Positions 42,814 through 50,313 of a DNA stretch of 64,000 bases are shown here, piece after piece; the first letter of the stretch is position 1, and every line of letters starts with the position of its first letter. Source of the stretch: Cupriavidus pauculus (GTDB lineage: Bacteria; Pseudomonadota; Gammaproteobacteria; Burkholderiales; Burkholderiaceae); the NCBI RefSeq assembly GCF_022179805.1, contig NZ_BPUO01000015.1, positions 1 through 64,000 on the forward strand. The letters are read 5' to 3'. A program made the position numbers and the translations under genes. The notes under the pieces are model-generated. The model searched no databases. It was not told where the DNA came from and saw only the letters and a program-made list of their open reading frames with translations.

Positions 42814-42886
42814 GAAGGAATAGCGCTATGTACCAACTCTCGGGCAACGCCAGGGGTCTGTAAATTCCAAAAACCGGATGGATTTG

Positions 42887-42901
42887 ATACGCCAAACCTA
42901 T
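42887..42901. promoter_or_regulatory. LysR-type site ATACGCCAAACCTAT upstream of rraA copy 4
   Basis: Exact reverse complement of ATAGGTTTGGCGTAT at 43861-43875. It includes the T-N11-A LysR signature and lies 74 bases before the rraA start codon (minus strand). Confidence 0.65.
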
Positions 42902-42922
42902 GGATTAGGTACTTGCATAGCG

Positions 42923-43852
42923 CTATCCGTGGGGGACTGAACGCTGGCGAGTTGAGACGACTTTGCCACTTGCGAGTATTTCGATAGCCGCTTCCACTGC
43001 CGGACTTTGCCTGCTCTTCGACCACGCCATCGCAGTTGTGACTACGCTCACGGCCTCCCTCAGGGGACGGACAACAACACTTTCGGGGGCCGCCTTCTTC
43101 ATGGAGGACGGCACAAGGGCAATGCCCTGACCACACCCTACAAATGCCACTTGTGTCGCAACCGTTCTCACTTCGTGAAGGATTCTCGGCGAAAACCCTA
43201 CCGCCCGACAGGTTGCAATAATGCTGTCGAAGTAGGTCGGGCTGACCGCGCGCGAGAAGGTAACAAAGGGTTCCTCCGCCAGCGTCGCAAGCCGAATTCT
43301 TGGCATGCTCGCGAACCTGTGTGTCTTGGGCAGCGCCACTGCCAGGCGGTCCTGCTTCAGTGGCAAAGCACCAATCGTCGTGCCGAGCTCGCCTTCCAAA
43401 CGGGCAAATGCCAAATCGATATCTCCCCGCTCGAGTGCGGGAACCGCATCCACGCTGTCAATCTCGGTCACCGAAACCGTCAGCTGGGGGAACCTCTTCC
43501 CCAGTTCGTCGATGAGGCTAGGCAGTGTGTCGACGAGAGCAGAAGAGATAGCGCCAATCGAAAGCACCCCAGTGCTGCCGGTGATAGCTTCCTGAACCGC
43601 GAGTTCGAGTCGGTCCAGTTGCTCTGCAAATTTCCGGACAGCCGGAAGAATCGCTACTCCGACTGGCGTCAGGGTGGCCCCCTTTCTGCCTCGCTCAAAA
43701 AGCTTGACCTTCAGCGCCTGTTCCAGCACCTGAATCTGTTCAGTAAGCGGGGGCTGGGACATGCCCAGCCTCTTCGCGGCACGTCCAAAGTTCCCCTCTT
43801 CGGCCACAGCCAAGAAGAGATACAGGTGCCGAACAAGCCTGAAGTTAATCAT
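42923..43852 (-). CDS. LysR-type transcriptional regulator (CatM/BenM-like DNA-binding domain)
   Basis: 309 residues; helix-turn-helix LFLAVAEEGNFGRAAKRLGM then SQPPLTEQIQVLEQAL, which is the aromatic-degradation type of LysR DNA-binding domain; standard effector domain. Located between rraA copy 4 and the divergent rraA-rraA-aminotransferase operon, both of which are preceded by the same 15-base site, so it most likely controls the two transcription units and itself. Confidence 0.88.
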   Translation of the reverse strand: MINFRLVRHLYLFLAVAEEGNFGRAAKRLGMSQPPLTEQIQVLEQALKVKLFERGRKGATLTPVGVAILPAVRKFAEQLDRLELAVQEAITGSTGVLSIGAISSALVDTLPSLIDELGKRFPQLTVSVTEIDSVDAVPALERGDIDLAFARLEGELGTTIGALPLKQDRLAVALPKTHRFASMPRIRLATLAEEPFVTFSRAVSPTYFDSIIATCRAVGFSPRILHEVRTVATQVAFVGCGQGIALVPSSMKKAAPESVVVRPLREAVSVVTTAMAWSKSRQSPAVEAAIEILASGKVVSTRQRSVPHG

Positions 43853-43860
43853 GACAATTG

Positions 43861-43875
43861 ATAGGTTTGGCGTAT
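43861..43875. promoter_or_regulatory. LysR-type site ATAGGTTTGGCGTAT between LysR and rraA operon
   Basis: Located nine bases upstream of the LysR start codon (43852) and about 84 bases before the rraA start at 43959. Exact reverse complement of 42887-42901. The flanks (TTGATA before, TATGGATT after) are conserved in the same direction at both sites. Confidence 0.65.
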
Positions 43876-43958
43876 GGATTGGTTACTGGAATCGGAATTT
43901 ACATTTCAAACTCTAGCGCCGACAGTAAGCCCATGGCAACCCACCGCACCCTCTCATC

Positions 43959-44627
43959 ATGAGTACCTCTTCCTTGCTGGACCGCCTTTCATCGCTGGAC
44001 ACCAACACGGTTTCCGATGCGCTCGACTTCCTGAACCTGCCCGGTGCGACCTACGGCATCCGCCCCCTTTGGGACTGCCCCAAAATCGTCGGACGCGCGA
44101 GCACCATTCAACTCGGCCCCAAGACTGAAGCCAAGCCAACGGTCCACCTCATCACGCCGGTCGTCGCGCAAATCCAGACGGACGACCGCATTCTCGTCAT
44201 CGCTGGCGGACTGGAAGGTATTTCGTGCTGGGGGGACATTCTTGCAAACGCTTCCGTAGCCAAGAAAGTTCGCGGCTCCGTCATCGACGGTGTAAGCCGG
44301 GACATCGAGGGAAGCGAATCCATCGGCTATCCCGTCTTCGGGCGCGGCGTCACGATGATTAGTGCACGTAACCGCGTAGTCCAGATCGACTCGGGCAAGG
44401 CGGTCACCTTCGCAGGCGTTGTCGTCAGTGAGAACGACTACGTCATCGCAGACCGCTGCGGTACGGTCTTCGTACCGGCGGACCGAATCGAAGAGGTGCT
44501 TGATCTTGGCGAGCGTATCGCTCGTCGGCAGGACGGAATGGTGCAGGCGGTGCGTTCGGGACGCTCCGTCGAGGAAGTCATGCACGACAAGGAATTCGAC
44601 GCCATCAACAGCAAGGAGGCAAAATGA
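43959..44627 (+). CDS. RraA-like aldolase-family protein, copy 5
   Basis: 222 residues: TNTVSDALDFLNLPGATYG, KIVGRASTIQLGPKTEAKPT, GSVIDGVSRDIEGSESIGY and VVVSENDYVIADRCGTVFVP. The Arg-Asp pair is kept, the acidic third residue after it is Gly. Stop and next start overlap (ATGA), so it is translated together with copy 6; the two differ strongly, suggesting a heteromeric enzyme or two successive steps. Confidence 0.83.
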   Translation: MSTSSLLDRLSSLDTNTVSDALDFLNLPGATYGIRPLWDCPKIVGRASTIQLGPKTEAKPTVHLITPVVAQIQTDDRILVIAGGLEGISCWGDILANASVAKKVRGSVIDGVSRDIEGSESIGYPVFGRGVTMISARNRVVQIDSGKAVTFAGVVVSENDYVIADRCGTVFVPADRIEEVLDLGERIARRQDGMVQAVRSGRSVEEVMHDKEFDAINSKEAK

Positions 44628-45280
44628 CTGACAAAGACCTGGTAGCCCTTTTTGAGGGTCTGGACACTCCCGGCGTATCCGATGCAATGGACCGTCTCGG
44701 CCTGCCTGGTCAGTGCCTGGGCATCGCACCGCTGGACAACTATCGCAAGCCCATCGTCGGCCCTGCTTTCACCGTGAAGTATGTGTCGGCAAGCACGCCT
44801 CCTGGCACTGTTGGCGACTTCATCGACGACGTGCAACCTGGCGACATCATTGTCATCGATAACGACAGCCGCACGGACTGCACGGTCTGGGGTGACATCA
44901 TGACGCAATATGCTGGCACGCGCGGCATCGCCGGTACCGTGATTGACGGCGTCTGTCGTGACGTAACGAAGGCGCTCGGCGATGGATATCCGCTGTTCAC
45001 GCGTGGCCGTTTCATGCGCACCGGCAAAGACCGCGTACAGGTGCAATCGGTGAACACGCCGATTTCCGTGGGAACCGCTCGCGTTTGCTCACGTGACATC
45101 GTGATGGCAGACGCCAACGGCGTAGTCGTTATCCCGCGCGAACGAGCCAAGGAAGTGGCTGAACTTGCACGCAAGATTGAAGACGTCGAATCGCAGATTC
45201 GCGAGCACATCGCCAACGGCAGAACGCTCGGTGAAGCCCGCGAAGCGCTGGGCTACCACACCTTGCAGAGGAAGGCGTGA
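44624..45280 (+). CDS. RraA-like aldolase-family protein, copy 6
   Basis: 218 residues: TPGVSDAMDRLGLPGQCLG, GPAFTVKYVSASTPPG, AGTVIDGVCRDVTKALGDGY, ARFMRTGKDRVQV-like RGRFMRTGKDRVQV, and an LGYHTLQRKA end. Closest relative in the window is copy 2 at 12986, but the acidic residue of R-D-x2-E is Lys here. Starts inside the stop of copy 5 and is followed immediately by the aminotransferase gene (TGATG). Confidence 0.84.
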   Translation: MTDKDLVALFEGLDTPGVSDAMDRLGLPGQCLGIAPLDNYRKPIVGPAFTVKYVSASTPPGTVGDFIDDVQPGDIIVIDNDSRTDCTVWGDIMTQYAGTRGIAGTVIDGVCRDVTKALGDGYPLFTRGRFMRTGKDRVQVQSVNTPISVGTARVCSRDIVMADANGVVVIPRERAKEVAELARKIEDVESQIREHIANGRTLGEAREALGYHTLQRKA

Positions 45281-46494
45281 TGGCAGACGAACTCCGGCGA
45301 TTGAACGTCAATCTCGCCAACGCTCAGCCGTCGGCGACCTATCGCGTGATGGACCGTGTTGCTGCCAAGCGAGCGACCGGTGCGAAAATCATCTCCCTGA
45401 GCGCCGGCGAGCCGGACTTCGACACGCCTGCGCACATTTGTGAAGCAGCCATCGGCGCCATTCGTGGCGGCCACACGCGCTACACCCAGGTTGCAGGCCT
45501 TCGCTCGCTGCGCGAAGCCATCGCCGAGAAGTTCAAGCGCGAAAATGGTCTCGATGTGAGGTGGCAGGACACCATCGTCTGCTCGGGCGGCAAGCAGGTC
45601 ATCTACAACGCCCTGGCAGCAACATTGAACACTGGCGATGAAGTCATTGTTCCTGCTCCGTACTGGGTCAGCTATCCCGAGATGGCGCAATTGTGCGGGG
45701 CCACACCCGTGGTCGTCCAATGTGGGGCCGATGTTGGATTCAAGCTGATGCCCGAGGCACTGAGCAGGGCGATTACTCCGCACACGCGTTGGCTGATTCT
45801 CAACTCCCCGTCCAATCCGACCGGTGCTGTCTACTCTCGAGACGAGCTGGCCAGGCTGGGAGAAGTGCTGCTGGACCACCCTCATGTGCTCGTGCTGTCT
45901 GACGATATCTACGAGCACCTCACCTTCGACGGAGAGCAGTTTTTCACCATTGCCCAAGTCGAGCCACGTCTGATGGACCGGACGCTCACCATGAATGGCG
46001 TCTCCAAGGCGTATGCCATGACCGGCTGGCGCATTGGATTCGGGACGGGACCAGCTTGGTTGCTGGAGGCGATGGAGAAGCTGCAAGGACAGCAGACCTC
46101 CGGCGCATCCTCGATTTCGCAGCATGCGGCACTCGTTGCACTGCAAGGCCCACAGGACTTTATCCGGGATTCGAAGGACGTGTTCCAAGCTCGTCGGGAC
46201 ATGATGGTAGAACTGCTGAACAACACGCCCGGACTTAGCTGTGCTGTGCCGGGCGGGGCTTTCTACGCGTTTGCGTCTTGCGAAGGTCTGCTCGGCAAGT
46301 CCACCCGGGCCGGCACGCTGTTGCGTACGGACGAAGACGTCGCGCTCGCTCTGCTCGAGGAAGCAAACGTCGCCGTGGTACATGGCTCGGCTTTCGGGTT
46401 AGGACCCTACATTCGCATCGCTTACGCTCTGGACAATGAATCTCTGCGTAAAGCGTGCGAAGCCATTCGCGAGTTTTGTCTGTCTCTTCGGTGA
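45280..46494 (+). CDS. Class I pyridoxal-phosphate aminotransferase (aspartate-aminotransferase-like)
   Basis: 404 residues from the ATG at 45280 (a GTG one codon earlier is possible). Fold type I signatures: LSAGEPDFDTPAHICEAA, YTQVAGLRSLREAIAEKF, SPSNPTGAVYSRDEL, SDDIYEHLTFDG and the PLP lysine near 243 in MNGVSKAYAMTGWRIGFG. It should exchange an amino acid and a 2-oxo acid. Its stop/start overlap with rraA copy 6 suggests that the oxo acid it makes or uses is the aldolase substrate, for example 4-hydroxy-4-methyl-2-oxoglutarate from a substituted glutamate. Confidence 0.9.
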   Translation: MADELRRLNVNLANAQPSATYRVMDRVAAKRATGAKIISLSAGEPDFDTPAHICEAAIGAIRGGHTRYTQVAGLRSLREAIAEKFKRENGLDVRWQDTIVCSGGKQVIYNALAATLNTGDEVIVPAPYWVSYPEMAQLCGATPVVVQCGADVGFKLMPEALSRAITPHTRWLILNSPSNPTGAVYSRDELARLGEVLLDHPHVLVLSDDIYEHLTFDGEQFFTIAQVEPRLMDRTLTMNGVSKAYAMTGWRIGFGTGPAWLLEAMEKLQGQQTSGASSISQHAALVALQGPQDFIRDSKDVFQARRDMMVELLNNTPGLSCAVPGGAFYAFASCEGLLGKSTRAGTLLRTDEDVALALLEEANVAVVHGSAFGLGPYIRIAYALDNESLRKACEAIREFCLSLR

Positions 46495-46505
46495 GATAGA
46501 AGGCG

Positions 46506-46527
46506 GGGTCAGAGTCAGCTCTGACCC
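46506..46527. terminator. Hairpin between aminotransferase and Bug genes
   Basis: GGGTCAGAG (46506-46514) and CTCTGACCC (46519-46527) around TCAG. A weak TTCC follows, so it is an attenuating hairpin or processing site more than a full terminator. Confidence 0.45.
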
Positions 46528-46584
46528 TGCTTCCAAAATAAAAAATTCGTGCTGGCCACGGTCGCACGATTGAAGGAGACTATC

Positions 46585-47556
46585 ATGCAGCGATTCTCGA
46601 CCGTCGCACAGATTCTGGTCGCGGCTATTTCCATAGCCACTTCGGCAGCTTACGCGGAAGACCGCTGGCCCACCAAGCCCATTTCCCTCATCGTTCCTTA
46701 CGCCCCTGGTGGCACCTCGGACGTGCTCGCACGAATCCTCGCTGCAAAGCTGCACGACAAGCTCGGGCAATCCGTCATCGTTGAGAACAAGCCCGGCGCG
46801 GGTGGCAATATCGGAACGAATCTTGTGGCCAAGGCGAAGCCCGATGGCTACACGTTTCTGGTGGGTTCCAGCGGGCCCATTGTTATTGCGGGCGCCCTGT
46901 ATCCAAAGCTTCCCTATAAGCCTGAGACAGACTTCACCCCAGTCGCGCCGCTGGCGAAGGCCAGCTTCGTCGTCGCAGTGAACGCGAAATCGGGGCTCAA
47001 CTCAATTCAGGACATCATCAACAAGGGGAAGACTGGCCAAATCTCCTTTGGCTCGGCCGGCTCCGGCTCGCCGCAACATATCATCGGCGAAATGTTCAAT
47101 GTTGAAGCGAAGACCAAACTTCAGCACATCCCCTACAAGGGGTCCGGCCCGTTGTTGAATGATTTGGTAGGCGGACAGGTCGCGCTCGCATTTGAGAACC
47201 CGCTGCCCATCATGCCCCAGGTGAAGGCAGGGAACATCAAGGTACTGGCCATTACCAGCGCTCAGCGGTCGCCTCTGTTCCCGGATATCCCGACGCTCGC
47301 AGAGTCCGGCGTGAAGGGATTTGACGCACAGCCCTGGTACGGAATGCTGGCTCCCGCCGGGCTTCCAAACGATATTGCAGAAAAGATGAACACTGCTGTG
47401 CAGTCGATTCTCTCGTCAGCCGATGTCGTCGCGCAGTTGAAGGGCCAAGGCGCTGAACCGATGGCGATGAAGCCTGCGCAATTTCGCGCCCTCATCGGGT
47501 CCGACATTCGCAAGTGGGCCGACGCAGTCAAGCGTTCGGGTGCCACAGTAGACTAA
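46585..47556 (+). CDS. Bug/TctC-family periplasmic solute-binding protein (copy 8)
   Basis: 323 residues from the ATG at 46585 behind GAAGGAGACTATC; a longer frame from 46549 places the signal peptide internally. Signal to about residue 23 (ILVAAISIATSAAYA), then PISLIVPYAPGGTSDVLAR, ENKPGAGGNIGTN, SAGSGSPQHIIGEMF and FPDIPTLAESGVKGF. In the aminotransferase/RraA operon, so the ligand is probably the amino or oxo acid handled there. Confidence 0.9.
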   Translation: MQRFSTVAQILVAAISIATSAAYAEDRWPTKPISLIVPYAPGGTSDVLARILAAKLHDKLGQSVIVENKPGAGGNIGTNLVAKAKPDGYTFLVGSSGPIVIAGALYPKLPYKPETDFTPVAPLAKASFVVAVNAKSGLNSIQDIINKGKTGQISFGSAGSGSPQHIIGEMFNVEAKTKLQHIPYKGSGPLLNDLVGGQVALAFENPLPIMPQVKAGNIKVLAITSAQRSPLFPDIPTLAESGVKGFDAQPWYGMLAPAGLPNDIAEKMNTAVQSILSSADVVAQLKGQGAEPMAMKPAQFRALIGSDIRKWADAVKRSGATVD

Positions 47557-47574
47557 CCATACATCCCAACAACG

Positions 47575-48387
47575 ATGAACAGAGATACCCTGAAGGAAAC
47601 GGTCGCGTTGGAAGTAGACGGTGTAGACCTGGAAATCGCGGCTATCCACCGTCAAGGCGAACTGGCCCCCATCGTCTTCCTACACGGTTTCGGCTCGACA
47701 AAGGAAGATTACGCCGATATCGCCATTCACCCGGCGTTCGCTGGCCGTGCGTTTCTCGCCTACGATGCGCCTGGTTGTGGTGAGTCATTGTGCGGCGACC
47801 TTCAGCGTGTGAGCATTCCCATGCTGGTCGAGACCGCCAAAGCCATGCTCGCCCATTCGGGTATCGACCGGTTCCACTTGGTGGGCCACTCAATGGGCGG
47901 ACTCACTGCGCTGATGCTCGCACATGAGCTGCGTGACCGGGTGTTGAGCTTCATTGACATCGAGGGCAATGTCGCGTCCGAAGATTGCTTCTTGAGCAGG
48001 CAGATTGTGGACTTCCCGGCGGAAGACCCTGCAGCCTTCTTCAACGAGTTCATTGATAGAAACTGGCACTCGTCTCAATATTCGTCGCCGCTCTATGCTG
48101 CCAGCTTGCGTCACAAAGTCCGCGCACAAGCCGTAGCAGGAATCTTTTCCTCGATGGTCCATCTTTCCGACTACGGCTCGCTGATGGACAAGTTCCTGGC
48201 GCTTCCATTTCCCCGGATGTTCATGTACGGCGTACAGAACAATCACCTGACCTACCTCCCTTTACTGGCCGAGTCAGGCGTGGAACTCGCTGAAATCAGC
48301 GAGTGCGCCCACTTTCCGATGTACTCTAATCCTGTGGAGATGTGGCGACGCATCGAGGCGTTCCTGACCAACGCCGAGCGCCGCTGA
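47575..48387 (+). CDS. Alpha/beta hydrolase
   Basis: 270 residues: oxyanion region PIVFLHGFGSTKEDYAD, YDAPGCGESL, nucleophile elbow HLVGHSMGGLT with Ser106, and a C-terminal His in ECAHFPMYSNP near residue 246. Cytosolic (no signal). Typical roles are C-C bond or ester hydrolysis; 18 bases after the Bug gene, so it belongs to the same operon. Confidence 0.87.
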   Translation: MNRDTLKETVALEVDGVDLEIAAIHRQGELAPIVFLHGFGSTKEDYADIAIHPAFAGRAFLAYDAPGCGESLCGDLQRVSIPMLVETAKAMLAHSGIDRFHLVGHSMGGLTALMLAHELRDRVLSFIDIEGNVASEDCFLSRQIVDFPAEDPAAFFNEFIDRNWHSSQYSSPLYAASLRHKVRAQAVAGIFSSMVHLSDYGSLMDKFLALPFPRMFMYGVQNNHLTYLPLLAESGVELAEISECAHFPMYSNPVEMWRRIEAFLTNAERR

Positions 48388-48445
48388 GCGCCACAACTCC
48401 TGCTGTCCGGGCTACGGCAGGACCGAAACCGAGCTTTGTCTTTAC

Positions 48446-49354
48446 ATGAACACTCGCTTTCTCGAGAGCTTTATCCTGGTCGTGCAGTTGGGAAGCTTCC
48501 GCGCCGCTGCAGAGAAGCTTCACATCACTCAGGCCACAATTTCGAACCGGATAGCATCTCTCGAGGAAGAGATTGGCGCGCGAGTATTTTCCCGGGATGC
48601 GGGCGACTTGCGCCTGACACCTGTGGGGATGAAACTCATCCCACTTGGCGAGCGCGTGCTCGAGATGCAGAAGTACATCATGCAGCTCGGACAATCCGAC
48701 CAGAACGTTCTCGGTAGTGTACGCATCGGCGCAATTGACACCGTCGTGCACACGTGGCTGGTGGGCTTTATTGAGCATCTTCAAGCGTCCTATCCCGGAA
48801 TCGAGGTCCAACTTAGTTCCGAGTCAACCGACCGTTTGAACAAGAGCCTCCGCGACGGCGACGTAGACATCGCGCTCCAAACGGACCAACTGGCTGGCGA
48901 CGGCGTCGTGAGCACCACCTGCCTGCCCATGGGCGTAGGGTGGGTCGGGCCGGCCGGACGCGGCGAACCCAAAGTGGATGTGCGAGAGTTGCTCACGCAA
49001 CCTGTAGTCACCATGAGCAGGGGCTCGCAGCCTTACCTGATCCTCAAGGACGTGTATAGGCGTGTTGGTTTGCCGATGGGCAAGGTGCACTGCGTAAATT
49101 CGATTGCGGCCCTTGCTCGTTTAGTCCGCAGTGGCTTGGGAAACGCCCTTATTCCTCTTCCCCCGGTCCGCGAGGAGGTGGTCCGGGGCGAACTACGCAT
49201 TATCGAAACTGACATGCAGCTTCCTCCTCAGGGGCTTATTGTCAGTTATCTCGAAAGCCGTGAGTCGGACGCTATTCGACTAGTCGCCGAATTGGCCTGC
49301 CAGGAGGCTGACCGGTTTATGCGCTCAATGCCCGCTCCGTTCTCGCCTCAATAA
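48446..49354 (+). CDS. LysR-type transcriptional regulator
   Basis: 302 residues: LESFILVVQLGSFRAAAEKL, ATISNRIASLEEEIG and a LysR substrate domain (VRIGAIDTVVHTWL ...). It runs in the same direction as the following DUF4286-MHS-pxp-acc operon and is separated from it by a 311-base gap with two perfect palindromes (49545-49567), so it is the best candidate regulator of that operon. Confidence 0.87.
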   Translation: MNTRFLESFILVVQLGSFRAAAEKLHITQATISNRIASLEEEIGARVFSRDAGDLRLTPVGMKLIPLGERVLEMQKYIMQLGQSDQNVLGSVRIGAIDTVVHTWLVGFIEHLQASYPGIEVQLSSESTDRLNKSLRDGDVDIALQTDQLAGDGVVSTTCLPMGVGWVGPAGRGEPKVDVRELLTQPVVTMSRGSQPYLILKDVYRRVGLPMGKVHCVNSIAALARLVRSGLGNALIPLPPVREEVVRGELRIIETDMQLPPQGLIVSYLESRESDAIRLVAELACQEADRFMRSMPAPFSPQ

Positions 49355-49665
49355 CGCACTTCTAGCTTCCGCGCACTCCCGCGTTCTCGAAGCCAGCGAC
49401 CTATAGCTGCCTGGGAATTACCCTGAAGCGCGCCAAAGCCTAATATCTGCTTGAGGTTGGTGGACACAGAAATCAGGGATTACCCTTGATTATTCTGCCT
49501 TCCGTACCACTTGACGCACCAACAAGAGACGTATTGCGGCCACATTGGTGCACCAACCCTTAAGGGTCGAAAGAAACCTTATTAGGTGGTCGAAAAAATT
49601 CCCGTTTGTCCGTGACCAGCTCGTCTAAGTAGCATTCATATAACCAAAACGAGCGAGGTGATGGA
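49355..49665. other. Promoter region of the pxp-acc operon, no gene
   Basis: 311 bases holding the palindromes at 49545-49567, an AATCA-type inverted repeat near 49480-49500 (ATCAGGGATTACCCTTGAT), a repeated GCACCAA half-site near 49516 and 49550, and GGTGATGG before the start codon at 49666. No open frame with family features. Confidence 0.55.
49545..49567. promoter_or_regulatory. Two abutting perfect 12-base palindromes (operator)
   Basis: TTGGTGCACCAA (49545-49556) and ACCCTTAAGGGT (49556-49567) share one base. They are about 100 bases before the first gene of the operon. The first has LysR-like symmetry; the GCACCAA half recurs at about 49516. Confidence 0.55.
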
Positions 49666-50313
49666 ATGTCAGAGAATAAATTCGGCATGCTTTTCGTGGC
49701 GTCGGATATTGGCGCCGATGACGAACATGATTTTAACGCCTGGTACGACCGCGAGCACATTGAAGAGCGTGTGCGCATGAATGGTGTTATCTCCGCGGCC
49801 CGCTACGTGGCAATTTCCGGGCGTCCAAAATACCTCGGTTTGTATTGGGCAGAATCGATTTCAGTTTTCGCTTCTCCGGCATATGCGCACGCGTTCCGTC
49901 ACCAGACTCCCTGGTCAGTTAGTGTGCTGCCGAAGATTCAGAATCCGACACGCCGCATTGGTGAGGTCTCCGCCGACGTCGGGCAAGGCAGCGGAGGATG
50001 GGTGGCGGTACTTCCTCTGAATGCCGACACCCCTGCGTTCGAACAGAAGTGCGCAAATGTTGGAGCCCTGCTGGCGACCGACATTGGTTTCGTCCGTTCG
50101 TACGTCATCACGACGAACGACGAGCTCAGCCGACCACTTCCGCAGGAAGACCTGAGCAAGCGGGAGATGCGTCCGCTTTTTGTCATCGAAAGCAGCAACT
50201 CGGCCTCGAACGAAGCCGCGCTGCGCCACGCCATCGAGGCCCTGCCCTGTGCGCCTGCTGATGCTGCCCGCTATCAATTGACGTGGAAGCTGTCCCGTGA
50301 GGAGTTGAAGTAA
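49666..50313 (+). CDS. DUF4286-like (dimeric alpha/beta-barrel) protein
   Basis: 215 residues in two ferredoxin-like halves. The first half has the signature FNAWYDREHIEERVRMNGVI, ARYVAISGRPKYLGLYWAES and SPAYAHAF, typical of DUF4286 proteins; the second half (about residues 112-210) is a looser repeat. Relatives are small enzymes or ligand binders related to ABM monooxygenases and EthD. Its role is unknown. It leads the operon and its stop overlaps the transporter start by one base (TAATG). Confidence 0.75.
   Translation: MSENKFGMLFVASDIGADDEHDFNAWYDREHIEERVRMNGVISAARYVAISGRPKYLGLYWAESISVFASPAYAHAFRHQTPWSVSVLPKIQNPTRRIGEVSADVGQGSGGWVAVLPLNADTPAFEQKCANVGALLATDIGFVRSYVITTNDELSRPLPQEDLSKREMRPLFVIESSNSASNEAALRHAIEALPCAPADAARYQLTWKLSREELK

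Noticed and set aside
43007-43861. 284-residue plus-strand open frame
   Set aside because: Antisense to the LysR gene at 42923-43852; no recognisable domain.
7241-45280. Annotating the RraA-like genes as RNase E inhibitor (rraA)
   Set aside because: All sit in catabolic operons with regulators and binding proteins; the family is dominated by aldolase-type enzymes in such settings.
45253-46383. 376-residue minus-strand open frame
   Set aside because: Antisense to the aminotransferase gene, which carries the PLP lysine and other fold-type I motifs.
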